A DNA stretch of 64,000 bases from JAJCYK01 sp965212195 (GCA_965212195.1 CBDBUW010000015.1:186001-250000), one strand, 5' to 3'; counted from the stretch's first letter, positions 18,615-29,200 are shown. The notes: generated by a model not told the origin, from the sequence alone. Translations and numbers: made by a program.

Positions 18615-18659
18615 AATTTGCCGATTTTCAACTGATTTGACACACGTATGCAGAGTATT

Positions 18660-18667
18660 CAAAGATA
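18660..18667 (-). promoter_or_regulatory. Promoter -7 element for scpA
   Basis: On the minus strand this reads TATCTTTG, an exact TAnnTTTG match, about 45 bases before the TTG start at 18614. There is no TTG at the -33 spacing, so it is a partial match. Confidence 0.4.
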
Positions 18668-18710
18668 TCATATCTCTACGTAAATATGCCGATCGCACAA
18701 AAAAAAAATG

Positions 18711-18718
18711 TAATTTTG
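18711..18718 (+). promoter_or_regulatory. Promoter -7 element for dxs
   Basis: TAATTTTG is an exact TAnnTTTG match about 94 bases before the dxs ATG. It is preceded by a run of about ten A residues, with no clear -33 TTG. A leader of roughly 85 bases is implied. Confidence 0.45.
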
Positions 18719-18811
18719 AGATGGAGGGAAAAATAAATACACTATTTTCCCCGTTGAAAACTTTCGCCGGTTAACCGTGTTTTCATAGATGAAAGATCAA
18801 AAAATTAACGC

Positions 18812-20737
18812 ATGTTGATTGAACCCGGAAAGTTATTATCTAGCATAGATAGTCCCAAAGACCTCAAAAAGCTCAAGCCGGAACAACTAGTGACTTTAAC
18901 AGGTGAATTAAGACAGTTCATTGTGGATATCGTTTCGGTTTATGGCGGTCACTTTGGGGCTAGCCTGGGCGTAGTGGAGCTGACCGTGGCTTTGCACCAT
19001 GTGTTCAATACTCCTGAAGACCAGTTGGTCTGGGACGTAGGACATCAGGCATACGGTCACAAGATCCTTACCGGCCGTCGGGATAACTTTTACACCAATC
19101 GGGTATATGGTGGTTTGTCAGGTTTCCCCAAAAGAAGTGAGAGTCCCTACGATACCTTTGGAGTAGGTCACAGCTCTACTTCCATTTCCGCAGCCTTAGG
19201 CATGTCCGTTGCCTCAAAGTATCTCAATCTTCCTGATAAACAACATATTGCGGTGATTGGGGATGGAGCCATGACCGGAGGTTTGGCCTTCGAAGCAATG
19301 AATCACGCGGGGGTGGCCAACAGCAACTTGTTGATCATTTTGAACGACAATTGCATGTCTATTGATCCTAATGTTGGAGCACTCAAAGACTACCTTACGG
19401 ATATAACCACCTCCAAAACCTACAACAAGGTAAAGGACGAGGTTTGGTATGCTCTCGGCAAACTCAGTAAATTCGGCTCTAGTGCCCGAGAAATCGTGTC
19501 TAATGTAGAAAATGGTATTAAGGCCGCCTTATTGAAGCAGAGCAATCTCTTTGAGTCCCTGAATTTACGATATTTTGGACCTATTGATGGTCACGATGTT
19601 AATCATCTGGTAAGTGTGCTAAAAGACCTTAAGAGTATTCCAGGGCCTAAGATTCTGCATTGTGTGACCGTTAAGGGAAAAGGGTTTGCCGAAGCGGAAA
19701 AAAATCAAACCAAATGGCATGCACCCGGTACTTTTGATAAGGTTACCGGAGAGATCCACAAAAAAGTTCCTGATCGCCCACAACCACCAAAATATCAGCA
19801 GGTATTTGGTCATACCTTGGTAGAGCTTGCGAAAAAAAATAACAAAATAATGGGGATAACCCCCGCCATGCCATCGGGTTCTTCCATGAACATAATGATG
19901 GAGGCCATGCCTGACCGCGCATTGGATGTGGGGATCGCCGAACAGCACGCGGTAACCTTTAGTGCTGGTTTAGCTACCCAGGGCATTGTGCCCTTCTGCA
20001 ATATCTACAGTACCTTCATGCAGCGGGCCTACGACCAGGTCATTCACGATGTTTGTATCCAAAACCTGCCGGTCAACTTCTGTTTGGATCGTGCGGGGTT
20101 TGCGGGAGCAGACGGCCCTACCCATCACGGAGCTTATGACCTGGCATACATGAGGTGCGTCCCAAATATGATGGTTGCCGCGCCCATGAACGAGTCTGAA
20201 TTGCGCAATCTCATGTATACCGCTCAGTTGCCCCGGGATAAGACTGCCTTCACTATAAGGTATCCCCGTGGTCAGGGAGTAATGACTGAGTGGCGCACGC
20301 CTATGAAGGAAATTGAAATTGGCACCGGGCGAGTGATATTGGAGGGAGAGGACCTGGCAATTTTGACCATCGGTCACATCGGGAATTACGCCGTGCAAGC
20401 TTGTAAAGAACTTCAGGGCGATCATTTATATCCCGCTCATTACGACCTGCGGTTCGTTAAGCCCCTTGATGAGGAACTTTTGCACCACATATTCAATAGG
20501 TTCCAAAAAGTTTTAACCGTTGAGGACGGTTGTCTGAAAGGTGGCTTTGGCAGTGCCATACTAGAGTTTATGGCTGATCACGGCTATCAGGCCTCTGTTA
20601 AACGATTGGGGATACCGGACAGTGTTATAGAACACGGGCAACAAATCGAATTGCACAAAGAGTGCGAATTCGACTCCCCAGGGATCGCCCAAGCGGCTCG
20701 TTCCTTAATGGTAGACAGCACCCCACAGACCATATAA
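18812..20737 (+). CDS. dxs: 1-deoxy-D-xylulose-5-phosphate synthase
   Basis: DXS is the thiamine-diphosphate enzyme that condenses pyruvate and glyceraldehyde 3-phosphate in the first step of the MEP isoprenoid pathway. The 641-residue protein has DVGHQAYGHKILTGRR (about 75-90), the ThDP/Mg motif GDGAMTGG (about 150) with NDNCMSIDPNVG, and the transketolase pyrimidine domain with AEQHAVTFSAGLA and YSTFMQRAYDQ. A C-terminal domain includes VEDGCLKGGFGSA. It is a single-gene unit with its own promoter element. Confidence 0.97.
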   Translation: MLIEPGKLLSSIDSPKDLKKLKPEQLVTLTGELRQFIVDIVSVYGGHFGASLGVVELTVALHHVFNTPEDQLVWDVGHQAYGHKILTGRRDNFYTNRVYGGLSGFPKRSESPYDTFGVGHSSTSISAALGMSVASKYLNLPDKQHIAVIGDGAMTGGLAFEAMNHAGVANSNLLIILNDNCMSIDPNVGALKDYLTDITTSKTYNKVKDEVWYALGKLSKFGSSAREIVSNVENGIKAALLKQSNLFESLNLRYFGPIDGHDVNHLVSVLKDLKSIPGPKILHCVTVKGKGFAEAEKNQTKWHAPGTFDKVTGEIHKKVPDRPQPPKYQQVFGHTLVELAKKNNKIMGITPAMPSGSSMNIMMEAMPDRALDVGIAEQHAVTFSAGLATQGIVPFCNIYSTFMQRAYDQVIHDVCIQNLPVNFCLDRAGFAGADGPTHHGAYDLAYMRCVPNMMVAAPMNESELRNLMYTAQLPRDKTAFTIRYPRGQGVMTEWRTPMKEIEIGTGRVILEGEDLAILTIGHIGNYAVQACKELQGDHLYPAHYDLRFVKPLDEELLHHIFNRFQKVLTVEDGCLKGGFGSAILEFMADHGYQASVKRLGIPDSVIEHGQQIELHKECEFDSPGIAQAARSLMVDSTPQTI

Positions 20738-20943
20738 CAGCTTATTATCATATCTTTCCTTACGCCATAACCCTCTTACTTGCAGTGGGATAAAATTCTT
20801 TTGGTTTTTTACGCATGTAACTTTTGTAAAAAAAATTACTTTTCTCTGCTATCAAATAGTGCTAACTCGTAACCGGAAAAGTATTTAGTGTTAAAACCTA
20901 AATTGATTTTGAAATAATACCACCCGATTAAACAGTTAGAAAC

Positions 20944-21708
20944 ATGTTATTGTACGACAAAATTGAAAGTATCGAAATATGGAACCAATGGGCTACATTG
21001 GTGTCATATGGGGTGATTGGCCTAGGACTGATCATTCTTTTATACTTCTGGGTTAAATTACTGACCTCCAGAGATTATAAAAGCAAATACGATTTTCGCA
21101 ACTTACATGAGATCAAGTTGTTGTTCTATTCCAGCGTATTCTTGATTTCAGGGCTTGCATTATATTTGACTAGCCTAAGCAGTGAGCCCACCGTGATTTG
21201 GTTTGTGGTGAGTCTTTTTGTGGCGGTGATGATGTCGATCCTCGCCATTTCTGTGGCTCATAATTTATTGAATTACTACTACCCTACGCTTCTAGAAAAG
21301 AAGCTACAACAGCTGCGGTACAAGCCCAGGATCTCGCCTAAGTCGGGTAAGCCCATGAAGTTGTTGAGTGAAGAAGAAGAGGATGTGCATTTGGACGAGG
21401 GTATGCAGGCTGAGGAGAATATCTTTTCGGTAGATTATGATGTATGGGTTGATGAAGAAACTGGATATACCAAAATTGAAAAGTATGCCGGTCACCTGCA
21501 CGCCATTGAGTGTTCTGAGTGCAGTTATCAGACATTGAAGGTGGTGAAGGAGGAGTTATTACAATCCCCTACCACGGAAACAACCGGTCAATTATTAAAA
21601 TATTTTAACTGTACGTACTGTGGTCATAAAGGTAAAAAAGCGTTCAACGTCGCTCCATTATCTAAAATTTCTGAGAGTACCGACGAAGTTACCGTTGTAG
21701 TTTCCTAA
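20944..21708 (+). CDS. Membrane protein with C-terminal zinc ribbon, unknown function
   Basis: This 254-residue protein has three hydrophobic segments near the N-terminus (about residues 16-38, 52-74 and 80-103). A positively charged stretch and an acidic one (SEEEEDVHLDEGMQAEE) follow, then a C-terminal region with two Cys-x2-Cys pairs (CSEC near 185, CTYC near 223), which looks like a zinc ribbon on the cytosolic side. I do not recognise a named family. It is monocistronic, with about 200 bases of non-coding DNA before it and a strong terminator after it. Confidence 0.75.
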   Translation: MLLYDKIESIEIWNQWATLVSYGVIGLGLIILLYFWVKLLTSRDYKSKYDFRNLHEIKLLFYSSVFLISGLALYLTSLSSEPTVIWFVVSLFVAVMMSILAISVAHNLLNYYYPTLLEKKLQQLRYKPRISPKSGKPMKLLSEEEEDVHLDEGMQAEENIFSVDYDVWVDEETGYTKIEKYAGHLHAIECSECSYQTLKVVKEELLQSPTTETTGQLLKYFNCTYCGHKGKKAFNVAPLSKISESTDEVTVVVS

Positions 21709-21745
21709 TTTTTAGTCTTCGTAAATAACATAAAATGAATAACTG

Positions 21746-21775
21746 AAGGGGATGCCGTTAGGTATCCCCTTTTTT
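21746..21775 (+). terminator. Intrinsic terminator after the zinc-ribbon membrane protein
   Basis: A stem AAGGGGAT paired with ATCCCCTT around a 10-base loop is followed by TTTTT. It lies about 40 bases after the stop at 21708 and just before ogt. Confidence 0.85.
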
Positions 21776-21799
21776 ATTGGACATTTTCTAAATTGCAGA

Positions 21800-22288
21800 A
21801 TGACCAGTATAAGTGGACGTTCATATTTGGATACCCCACTGGGGACCATTAAAGTTACCAGTACAGATCGTGGGGTTAGCGCTATTTCTTTCGTTGAATT
21901 CCAGGAAGAACCTGAGATGGAGTCTGGCACTTCCTGGCATCAGCAGGCACTGGAACAGCTTGCTTTGTACTTTCAAGGCAGGTTAAAGAAATTCTCATTC
22001 ACATTGGATCCTCAAGGAAGTGATTTTCAGCAGAAAGTGTGGCGGGAACTGGAACATATCGCATGGGGCGAAACGCTCTCATACGGTGAGTTATCACAAC
22101 GTTTGGGTGACCCCAAGGCTGTACGGGCAGTAGGACATGCAAACAGTAAGAATCCCATCGCAATTGTAATTCCCTGTCACCGGGTAATCGGAAGTAACGG
22201 CGATTTAGTGGGTTATGCCGGGGGGATGTTTCGTAAGAAATGGTTGCTTCAGCACGAAGGCGCATTAACACAACTAGAGCTTTTTTAG
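21800..22288 (+). CDS. ogt: Methylated-DNA--protein-cysteine methyltransferase
   Basis: This 162-residue suicide enzyme moves the methyl group from O6-methylguanine to its own cysteine. The active site PCHR is at residues 125-128 (Cys126), within IVIPCHRVIGSNGDLVGYAGG. The DNA-binding part VWRELEHIAWGETLSYGEL precedes it. The ATG at 21800 gives MTSISGRSYLDTPLG and comes after the terminator hairpin; an earlier in-frame start at 21752 would lie inside that hairpin. Three bases separate it from the HAD gene. Confidence 0.95.
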   Translation: MTSISGRSYLDTPLGTIKVTSTDRGVSAISFVEFQEEPEMESGTSWHQQALEQLALYFQGRLKKFSFTLDPQGSDFQQKVWRELEHIAWGETLSYGELSQRLGDPKAVRAVGHANSKNPIAIVIPCHRVIGSNGDLVGYAGGMFRKKWLLQHEGALTQLELF

Positions 22289-22291
22289 AAT

Positions 22292-22960
22292 ATGCAGGTT
22301 GACGCGGTAATCTATGATCTCGACGATACGCTTTATAGAACCACCAGTCTCAACCGGGCTCCATTCAATTCTTTTTTTGAACACCTTAGGAGTTGGGCCC
22401 TGGATTATCTTTCGGAGGAAGAATTTAAAAATCTGGTAGAAGGCTTATGGACATTACCTATTGATCAGGTCCTGAACAGGTATTCACTACCCATTAGTAA
22501 AATTCAGGACAGCTTAGAGGTACTTAAGTCGATAGACCTCCGGGCATCAGATTTGAGGGGAATAAATGGATTAGAGTTGATTCCGGATATCTGTACTGAA
22601 AATTATCTGGTAACTAGCGGATTTCCGGAATTGCAGCATGCCAAGATCAATGCATTGGACATTCCACATTATTTTAGAGAAATTTTAGTGGACAATCCCA
22701 TGAGTCCTGTGAGCGGTAAGGAACTTATTTTCCGGCAGTTGTACCGCGAATGGCAGTACCAGGCTCAGCATATCATGGTGGTGGGAGATAATCCGGAGGC
22801 CGAAATCCAAGCAGGGAGTCAAATGGGCTTTTTTATTGTGCAAATTTTTAAGGAGGAAGTAGATCGGTCCGCCCTGGCAAATTGGTATGTCGAAGATTTA
22901 AAGGAATTAAGAGATCTGTTGGTAGAGCACGGCTTAATGTCTTCAAGCAGCCGACAATAA
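22292..22960 (+). CDS. HAD-family hydrolase
   Basis: This cytosolic haloacid-dehalogenase-type phosphatase of 222 residues has motif I DLDDTLY (about 9-15), motif II at VTSGFPE (about 110), a lysine near SGKELI, and motif III/IV VVGDNPEAEIQAG (about 162-174). The pattern is that of small-molecule phosphatases (pyrimidine 5'-nucleotidase-like). The substrate cannot be told from sequence. It follows ogt by three bases, and its 3' end overlaps the convergent mltF-like gene by 18 bases. Confidence 0.85.
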   Translation: MQVDAVIYDLDDTLYRTTSLNRAPFNSFFEHLRSWALDYLSEEEFKNLVEGLWTLPIDQVLNRYSLPISKIQDSLEVLKSIDLRASDLRGINGLELIPDICTENYLVTSGFPELQHAKINALDIPHYFREILVDNPMSPVSGKELIFRQLYREWQYQAQHIMVVGDNPEAEIQAGSQMGFFIVQIFKEEVDRSALANWYVEDLKELRDLLVEHGLMSSSSRQ

Positions 22961-24421
22961 AGGCTCCTTTGCGATCAATTGGCGATACTGCTCATAACGC
23001 TGCAAAACTTCTCGCACATAGTTAACCGGCTCCAGTCCTCTACAATATCCAGCGGTAACAATGGGATCTTTATAAAACTCCGGTTTAGATTTTTGTTCCA
23101 AGTAATAGGCCACATTATCATCCCATATCCTGGGATCCTTGCCGTATTTGGAACTTAATTTACGGGCATCCAGTACGTGACCCTGACCGACGTTATAAGA
23201 CGCCAGAACGAATTTTATTCTTTCCTCTGGATCAGGAATTTTAGGTTGCCATAGCTGATTCAACCATTTGAGGTAGCCCACCCCAGCTTTAATGCTTTGA
23301 CGGGGGTCGTACATATCGCGAGCTCCATACATGGCAGCAGTGCCCGGCAGCAATTGCATTAACCCCTTCGCCCCTACCCATGATTCAGCCCGCGGGTTGA
23401 ACTTAGACTCCTGATAAATCAATGCCGCCAGCAGTTCCCAGTCCCAATCTAATTGTGCTGCTCCCTGCATTATGAGACTGTCATAAGGGCTTAACTGGTT
23501 GCCCACAATAGAAGAGTACATACTGTTCTTACGGGCCAAAGAGGCTTTGGGACTTTTAAAGTATTTGTCGTAGATGACGTAATAGGAAGACTTTCGTTTC
23601 TCTTTCACCAGCCAATTACTGACTACTTCCTGTAACTCCGGGGCGTTCTGGCGCACCCCCCAGGCTATTCTTTGGGAGAAACTAATGGGAGTGCTGATAT
23701 CAATATTGTCGTAATAAGTACCATTAACCTTCGCTACATTTTCATCCGCAATCGTAAAGTCAATCTCTCCTTCAGACACGCGTTGAATCAAGGTCTCCAC
23801 TTCCACATTTCCCGGTTCTTCCACTATTATCACATCTCCTCCTATTTCTTCTGAGAGATGTTGCAATCTCGTTACGAAACTAGAGCTTTTTCGCACCCGA
23901 ACTTCCTTGCCAATCAATTCCAAGGGGTTACGGATCAACTGTTTATCGATTTGATGCAGCTTCATCCTACGCCAGTTGTCCGGCTTTCTCTGCACCAACA
24001 CCTGTCTTTCCAGGCTTAGGTGTTCGGTAAAGGCTATGGACTCCGAGCGCTTTTTAGTCACTGTTAAATTATGTGCAACGATATCTCCTTCGCCTCGGTT
24101 CAGTTTGGCTATGGCCTCATCAATGTCTTCCGTGATATCCAGCTTCAAATCTACCTCCAGTTCTTCCGCCAACAGGCTAAGCAATTCATATTCGTATCCC
24201 ATTGGTTGGCCTTTGTATACAAAATAACTGGTAGAATTATTGTCAACAATTGCCACTAGCGTACCCCTAGCCTTAATCTGGTCCAGGTCTAACTCAACCG
24301 GGGCCTGAAAATTAGCTTCACGTGGTTCTCGTCCCCTTTCAGGTCCTCCCTGGACACAACCAGCCAGCAAAAGCAGCAAAGCAGCGCATCTTACAAAAGG
24401 TATGAAATCTTTAAAAAACAT
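22943..24421 (-). CDS. Membrane-bound lytic murein transglycosylase F-like lipoprotein
   Basis: This 492-residue periplasmic lipoprotein has signal and lipobox LLLLAGC near residue 22. A solute-binding-protein family 3 domain (about 50-290, with AKLNRGEGDIVAHNLTVTKKRS) is followed by a lysozyme-like SLT domain (about 315-470, with ALIYQESKFNP, catalytic Glu338, and GAKGLMQLLPGTA). This MltF-type arrangement cleaves the MurNAc-GlcNAc bond with anhydro-ring formation and may sense cell-wall fragments through the binding domain. It is a single gene by spacing. Confidence 0.93.
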   Translation of the reverse strand: MFFKDFIPFVRCAALLLLLAGCVQGGPERGREPREANFQAPVELDLDQIKARGTLVAIVDNNSTSYFVYKGQPMGYEYELLSLLAEELEVDLKLDITEDIDEAIAKLNRGEGDIVAHNLTVTKKRSESIAFTEHLSLERQVLVQRKPDNWRRMKLHQIDKQLIRNPLELIGKEVRVRKSSSFVTRLQHLSEEIGGDVIIVEEPGNVEVETLIQRVSEGEIDFTIADENVAKVNGTYYDNIDISTPISFSQRIAWGVRQNAPELQEVVSNWLVKEKRKSSYYVIYDKYFKSPKASLARKNSMYSSIVGNQLSPYDSLIMQGAAQLDWDWELLAALIYQESKFNPRAESWVGAKGLMQLLPGTAAMYGARDMYDPRQSIKAGVGYLKWLNQLWQPKIPDPEERIKFVLASYNVGQGHVLDARKLSSKYGKDPRIWDDNVAYYLEQKSKPEFYKDPIVTAGYCRGLEPVNYVREVLQRYEQYRQLIAKEPLLSAA

Positions 24422-24532
24422 TATGATCCACTCAAATCGCCGTATAATATACGAATTTTATAAATGTTTCTTTTTTTTGTACCCATCAGTAACTCTCAAA
24501 GGTAAAGAGGTAACGCAGAAGCCGCAAAAAAG

Positions 24533-26017
24533 TTATTTGCGCCACTGTTCATTTGGGTTGGCCGGAGGTTGTCCGGCTAAATTGGCCCCACTGTGCTGTG
24601 GTGTTTGATAGTTATTAAAAAACGCCTCCATCGCTGATTTAAATTCTTGGACAACCGACTCATAGTTAGGGTGCTCTAAGACATTTTTATTCTCATTGGG
24701 ATCGTGCTGCAAATCATATAGTTCATCACCAAAGGTCCCTACTATAGGATCCAATCGTTGCACGTATTTATATTGTTGATTGGCAATCATGCGGGCATTA
24801 CCCAATTCGCTGTATTGAAATTCACTCCATTCCGCCCTGTGGCCCTGCAGGTAGGCCACAATGTTTCTTCCGGGACTGTTTATGGAATCCCGCCGGGCCG
24901 GTGTCATCTCAACGTGCGCAGTTTCCACAATGGTTTGATACAGATCCACGGTGCTCACAGGGGCATCTTCCATGGCACCTCCCTCCAGTCGACCCCGCCA
25001 GGTGATGGACAGGGGCACTAAGATACTTTCTTGATAAAAATTTTGGGGTCGGGTGGCATTGCCTTTTCCATAAAGTCCATGGTGCCCATTCATATGTCCA
25101 TGGTCTGATGTGTATATAATTACGGTATTATCCAGCATTTCCTTGGCCTCCAGATAATCGATAAGTCGCCCGATCTGCTGGTCCATCATTTCTACGCCGG
25201 CGTAATACTGTGCCAGCTGCTCAAGATGATCATTGGGAAGTCTATTGACCTCAGAACGGGGAGGTAAGTAGGAAGATTTATTTAGGAAAACGGATCCCAG
25301 GGATCTACTGCGAAAAGGCGCTACTAACCTTTCCGGCTGACCTTCGAAAGGAGCATGGGTATCCACAAAGCCCAGAAACAGAAAAAACGGCTGATCGGAG
25401 GATTGTTGATCCATAAACTCCATGGCTCTGTCGGTCAGCTGGGGCGTCTGCAGTCCTGACAACACTATGGACTGACCGTTATGGGAATAGTGAACATTAC
25501 CCCTGTGCTGGTATTGATTACTCCATCCAGCAGGCCCTACATCGTAACTAAACCAATAATCAAAGCCTCTTTGTACTTTAGCGCTATTAGTGGTGGCATG
25601 CCATTTGCCCACCAAGGCTGTCTTATAACCGGCTTCTTGTAGAAGTTCGCTCAAAAATACCTGGTCCTGCAACCAGCCGTGGTCGAATTTTGGATTTTCC
25701 GATAAAAAATCGTGAACGCCGTGCTGTGAGGGCATACGGCCGGTAAAAAAACTGGCTCTGGAAGGACTGCACACCGGAGATACTGCATATGCAGACTCAA
25801 AGGCTACCCCCTGGCTGGCCAACCATTTCATATTTGGGGTGCGTACATCGGGATTGCCATACACCTCAGAGGCCCATTGACCATGGTCGTCGGCCATGAT
25901 CACTACGATATTAGGGCGGGTAGTGCTATCTATTTCTTGCCGCAGGTCCTGTGATAGGACATAAAGTTGGGACGTGTACAGGATAAACCCAAGAAGTAAA
26001 AAAACACGGATCATCAC
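24533..26017 (-). CDS. Secreted type I sulfatase
   Basis: This 494-residue arylsulfatase-superfamily enzyme has an N-terminal signal peptide (FLLLGFILYTSQLYVLSQ). The metal-binding MADDHG is at residues 41-46, the modification motif C-S-P-S-R begins at Cys83 (converted to formylglycine in active enzymes), and TSDHGHMNGHHGLYGKG lies near residue 330. The Cys-type site needs an anaerobic maturase or FGE encoded elsewhere. The target is probably a sulfated polysaccharide, but nothing nearby says which; no glycoside hydrolases are adjacent. ATGs at 26017 and 26014 are both possible. Confidence 0.92.
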   Translation of the reverse strand: MMIRVFLLLGFILYTSQLYVLSQDLRQEIDSTTRPNIVVIMADDHGQWASEVYGNPDVRTPNMKWLASQGVAFESAYAVSPVCSPSRASFFTGRMPSQHGVHDFLSENPKFDHGWLQDQVFLSELLQEAGYKTALVGKWHATTNSAKVQRGFDYWFSYDVGPAGWSNQYQHRGNVHYSHNGQSIVLSGLQTPQLTDRAMEFMDQQSSDQPFFLFLGFVDTHAPFEGQPERLVAPFRSRSLGSVFLNKSSYLPPRSEVNRLPNDHLEQLAQYYAGVEMMDQQIGRLIDYLEAKEMLDNTVIIYTSDHGHMNGHHGLYGKGNATRPQNFYQESILVPLSITWRGRLEGGAMEDAPVSTVDLYQTIVETAHVEMTPARRDSINSPGRNIVAYLQGHRAEWSEFQYSELGNARMIANQQYKYVQRLDPIVGTFGDELYDLQHDPNENKNVLEHPNYESVVQEFKSAMEAFFNNYQTPQHSGANLAGQPPANPNEQWRK

Positions 26018-26057
26018 GAATGGTAATGAAGTGTAGGGAATTATGCAAGTATTGTGG

Positions 26058-26205
26058 AGATTGCTTCGCCCGGCTTATACCGGGGCTCGCAATAACTTTG
26101 GGTTGGGCAGCCATGACTATTGCTTCGCTACGCTCGCAATGACGGGCTGGTTGCTATGCTGGGCAAATGAGGGCTTGGTTGCTATGCTGCGCTCGCAATG
26201 ACGGA
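26058..26205. repeat. Cluster of short palindromic dispersed repeats
   Basis: Three to four imperfect copies of one unit lie in tandem between the sulfatase and TonB genes: ATTGCTTCGCCCGGC...GGGGCTCGCAATAAC (26060-26095), ATTGCTTCGCTACGCTCGCAATGACG (26119-26144), a partial TTGCTATGCTGGGCAAATGA (26151-26170), and TTGCTATGCTGCGCTCGCAATGACG (26179-26203). Each unit has complementary ends (ATTGC and GCAAT) and can fold. The CGTCATTGCGAGCG...GAAGCAAT type is known as a dispersed intergenic repeat in many genomes, including Bacteroidota. Confidence 0.75.
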
Positions 26206-26210
26206 GCATA

Positions 26211-26244
26211 AAAAACCCCGACTTCGGAATTCCGAGCCGGGGTT
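26211..26244 (-). terminator. Intrinsic terminator of the first TonB receptor gene
   Basis: A long hairpin has outer arms AACCCCG and CGGGGTT and an inner palindrome TCGGAATTCCGA. On the minus strand it is followed by TTTTTT. It lies 24 bases beyond the stop of the receptor gene. Confidence 0.9.
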
Positions 26245-26267
26245 ATTCCTTTTAAGGATTTCAGACT

Positions 26268-29200
26268 TTAAAAGGTATATCGTAATCCAAAGCGAGCACT
26301 CCAGCGTGCACTGTTCACACCGGATTGAATAATACTCCAAGGATCTCCAGGATCTGAGAAGGTATAAGTTGGTGTGTTGGTACCGGGTAACATGCCAACA
26401 TAGTTGATCAGCTGAAAATTTTGGTTATCACTGATCTGATGTCTCCTACCCCAATCCTTATTCAGGAAGTTGGTAAAGTTGAATATATCAATGGACACTT
26501 CCAGAATATGTTTGCGGCCCCCAGAAGAAATGAAAAACTCCTGAGCTGCCCGCAAGTCAATGATACTCTCGAATGGCATGCGTGCTGCATTACGCTCGGC
26601 GTAACGTCCCCGACGCTCACTTAAGTAGTCATCACCGGCTATAAACGCATCCAAAGCAGCCCATTGGGCGGCGGCATCAGCAGCAGAAGCTTCTGCTACC
26701 ATCATCCCGCCCATGCCATCGTCAACCATTTGGCCAAAGATAATCTCGCTTTCACTGGCAGGTACATAGATCAAGTTACGAGCCTCATCCAAATTAGGAT
26801 CATCATTAGTCAGACCACCGCTATTATCTCGATACACATAGCTAAAAGGTAATCCGGACTGACCGTTGTAGAATAAGGAAATGGAAGTGGCGAAATTACG
26901 GGCATACTCCCTACGATAAGATGCAAAACCGCTAATACGGGATCCAGTAGCAAACTGTGACCTTTGCAGTCCCGTAGGATTATTACGACCTGTGACACTG
27001 TGATATTCCTGCCATTGGGAAGAATTGATAAACACGGTACCGTCAAACAAGGACTCCGCATGGGTATAGGAATAAGCCAGGCTACCAGTAAAGCCATTGT
27101 CGAAAGGTTTCTGGATCTGCGCGGTGACACTAAAAGTATTCCCTTTACCGGTATTAGTAGCCAGTGTAATATAGTTGTAAGTTGGATCTATAGCGGTATT
27201 ATCAAATATAGGACGATCGTCCGGAGTTCCGGTTAGGTTGCCAATGGGGTTTAATGGTTTATTTACATGTTGATAAGCTATATCATTAACCTTGTTGGTA
27301 TACTGAACATCAACAGTGGCAATTAAACCCCACCAGGGTAATTTTCGATCAACACCCAGGCTTGCTTTGAAGATTTGAGGGAATTTAAAGTCTTCTGCAA
27401 AAAGGTCCACATCACCCTGAGGGCCTCCGGTAATAGCCGGCTGATTATTCAAATCAGGCTCAAAAGGTATCCCACCAAGTCCCGGAGGGGCAAATCCACC
27501 GCCGTCAAATCCTACGGTAAAGCCACTAGTCAATCCATTTCTCAGATAAACACCACCGGGCCAGACATAAGGGATTCGGCTGGTAAATATTCCAAATCCT
27601 CCTCGTAGTTGGGTGTTATTATCACCATTCACATCCCAGTTAAATCCAACACGAGGACTCCAATGAAGCTGCGTGCTGGGTACCTGTCCGGCGGTAGAAC
27701 CTTGTAGGTCGTAGCCTGCTGCCTCTATTAAAGGGCGGGTTTGGCTGTCAAATTGACTGTTTGCCGGTCCATCATCCAGGAAAATGGGAATATCCACCCG
27801 TATTCCTCCGGTTAATTTGAAATTATCATTAACCTGGAACTCATCCTGTACATAGAATCCTAATTGTAAGGTACTGAAATCGGCAGCTACCGAAACTGCA
27901 TCGTCTCCTATGTTCTGATCGGATTGTTCATGACCGTACAGGAACAACCAGGCTTCGGGAACTGCCGGTGCCGGTTGCAAAAACTTTTCCAGGGAACTAA
28001 AAGTATACCTGGGCGGGTGCAGGGGCAGGAACAGGTTGAAAATACTGAAGTACTCGTTGTGGGTACCCACAGTAATGGTATGCCGACCCCTGTACATGTT
28101 AAAGTTGTTGGTTAGGGTAAACACATCCTGGTTTACCACGTTGGCATGGGAGAAAGGTTCTCCACCCAAATTGATCAGGGCTCCATTGCCACCGTCTTGA
28201 ATCTGAATATTGGGAAAAGGTTGTCCGGATACCTCCCGGTCATCACGCACGGTATTTACCCCAAAAATGAAGCTGTTGGAGCTGTTTGCAAAATTGCTCT
28301 TAAGTTCAATTGTTCCATTGTTGGCGGTAGACGGGAAAAACTGACCGCTGTTGGCGAAGTTGATCAGAGTATTGGTACTTGGAAGAGGTCCGATGTTCTC
28401 AGCTTTGGTATAACGATAGCGAAATGCCAGTTTATGTTTATCACTGATATTGTAATCCAAATTCACCATGAACTTCTCACCTTCCAATAAGTCACTGGTA
28501 AAGCGCCAGTCCCCAGGCTCATAATTATACCTGTTTCTGACGAAATCACCGATGGCATCCAGATCGGAAGCATCGGAATCGCCTAAATAATCTCCAATTG
28601 TGAAGGGCTGAGGAGTCTCATCCCGTTGGATCTCAGCTAAAACAAAGAAGAACAATTTATCTTTAATGACAGGGCCTCCTAATCTGAAGCCATAGGTTTT
28701 GTTGCTGAAGTCCGGCAGTTTGGTGCGGGTAACGCTCCCGTCATCGGTAGGAGTTTTACCTGCTAAACCCTCATTACTCACTAAATACCAGGCGGAACCT
28801 TCAAAATTATTGGATCCAGTACGAGTTACGGCACTGATACCGGCTCCGGCTAACCCGCCCTGACGCACATCATAAGGAGCCAGTACAATTTGGAACTGTT
28901 CAATACCATCTACGGAGATAGGTGATATTCCCGTTTGTCCACCATTGGTCCCATTACTGGCCAAACCGAAGTAGTCATTGGTAGGTGCTCCGTCAATAAA
29001 GACAGAATTATATCTATTGTTCAATCCACCGAATGAAATAGCACCGCCAATTCCTACATTGGTATTGGCCAAAGGGGATAGTCTAGTGAAATCATTCAAG
29101 TCGCGGCTAACGGTAGGTAGTTGCTGGATGGCATAGTCATTTACTACCGTTTCCGGAGCGGAGCGGTTACCATCAAATACCTCACCGGTTCCGGCCAACA

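Noticed and set aside
26058..26205. A CRISPR-like array
   Set aside because: Units are irregularly spaced, differ in sequence, have no equal-length spacers, and no cas gene is near.
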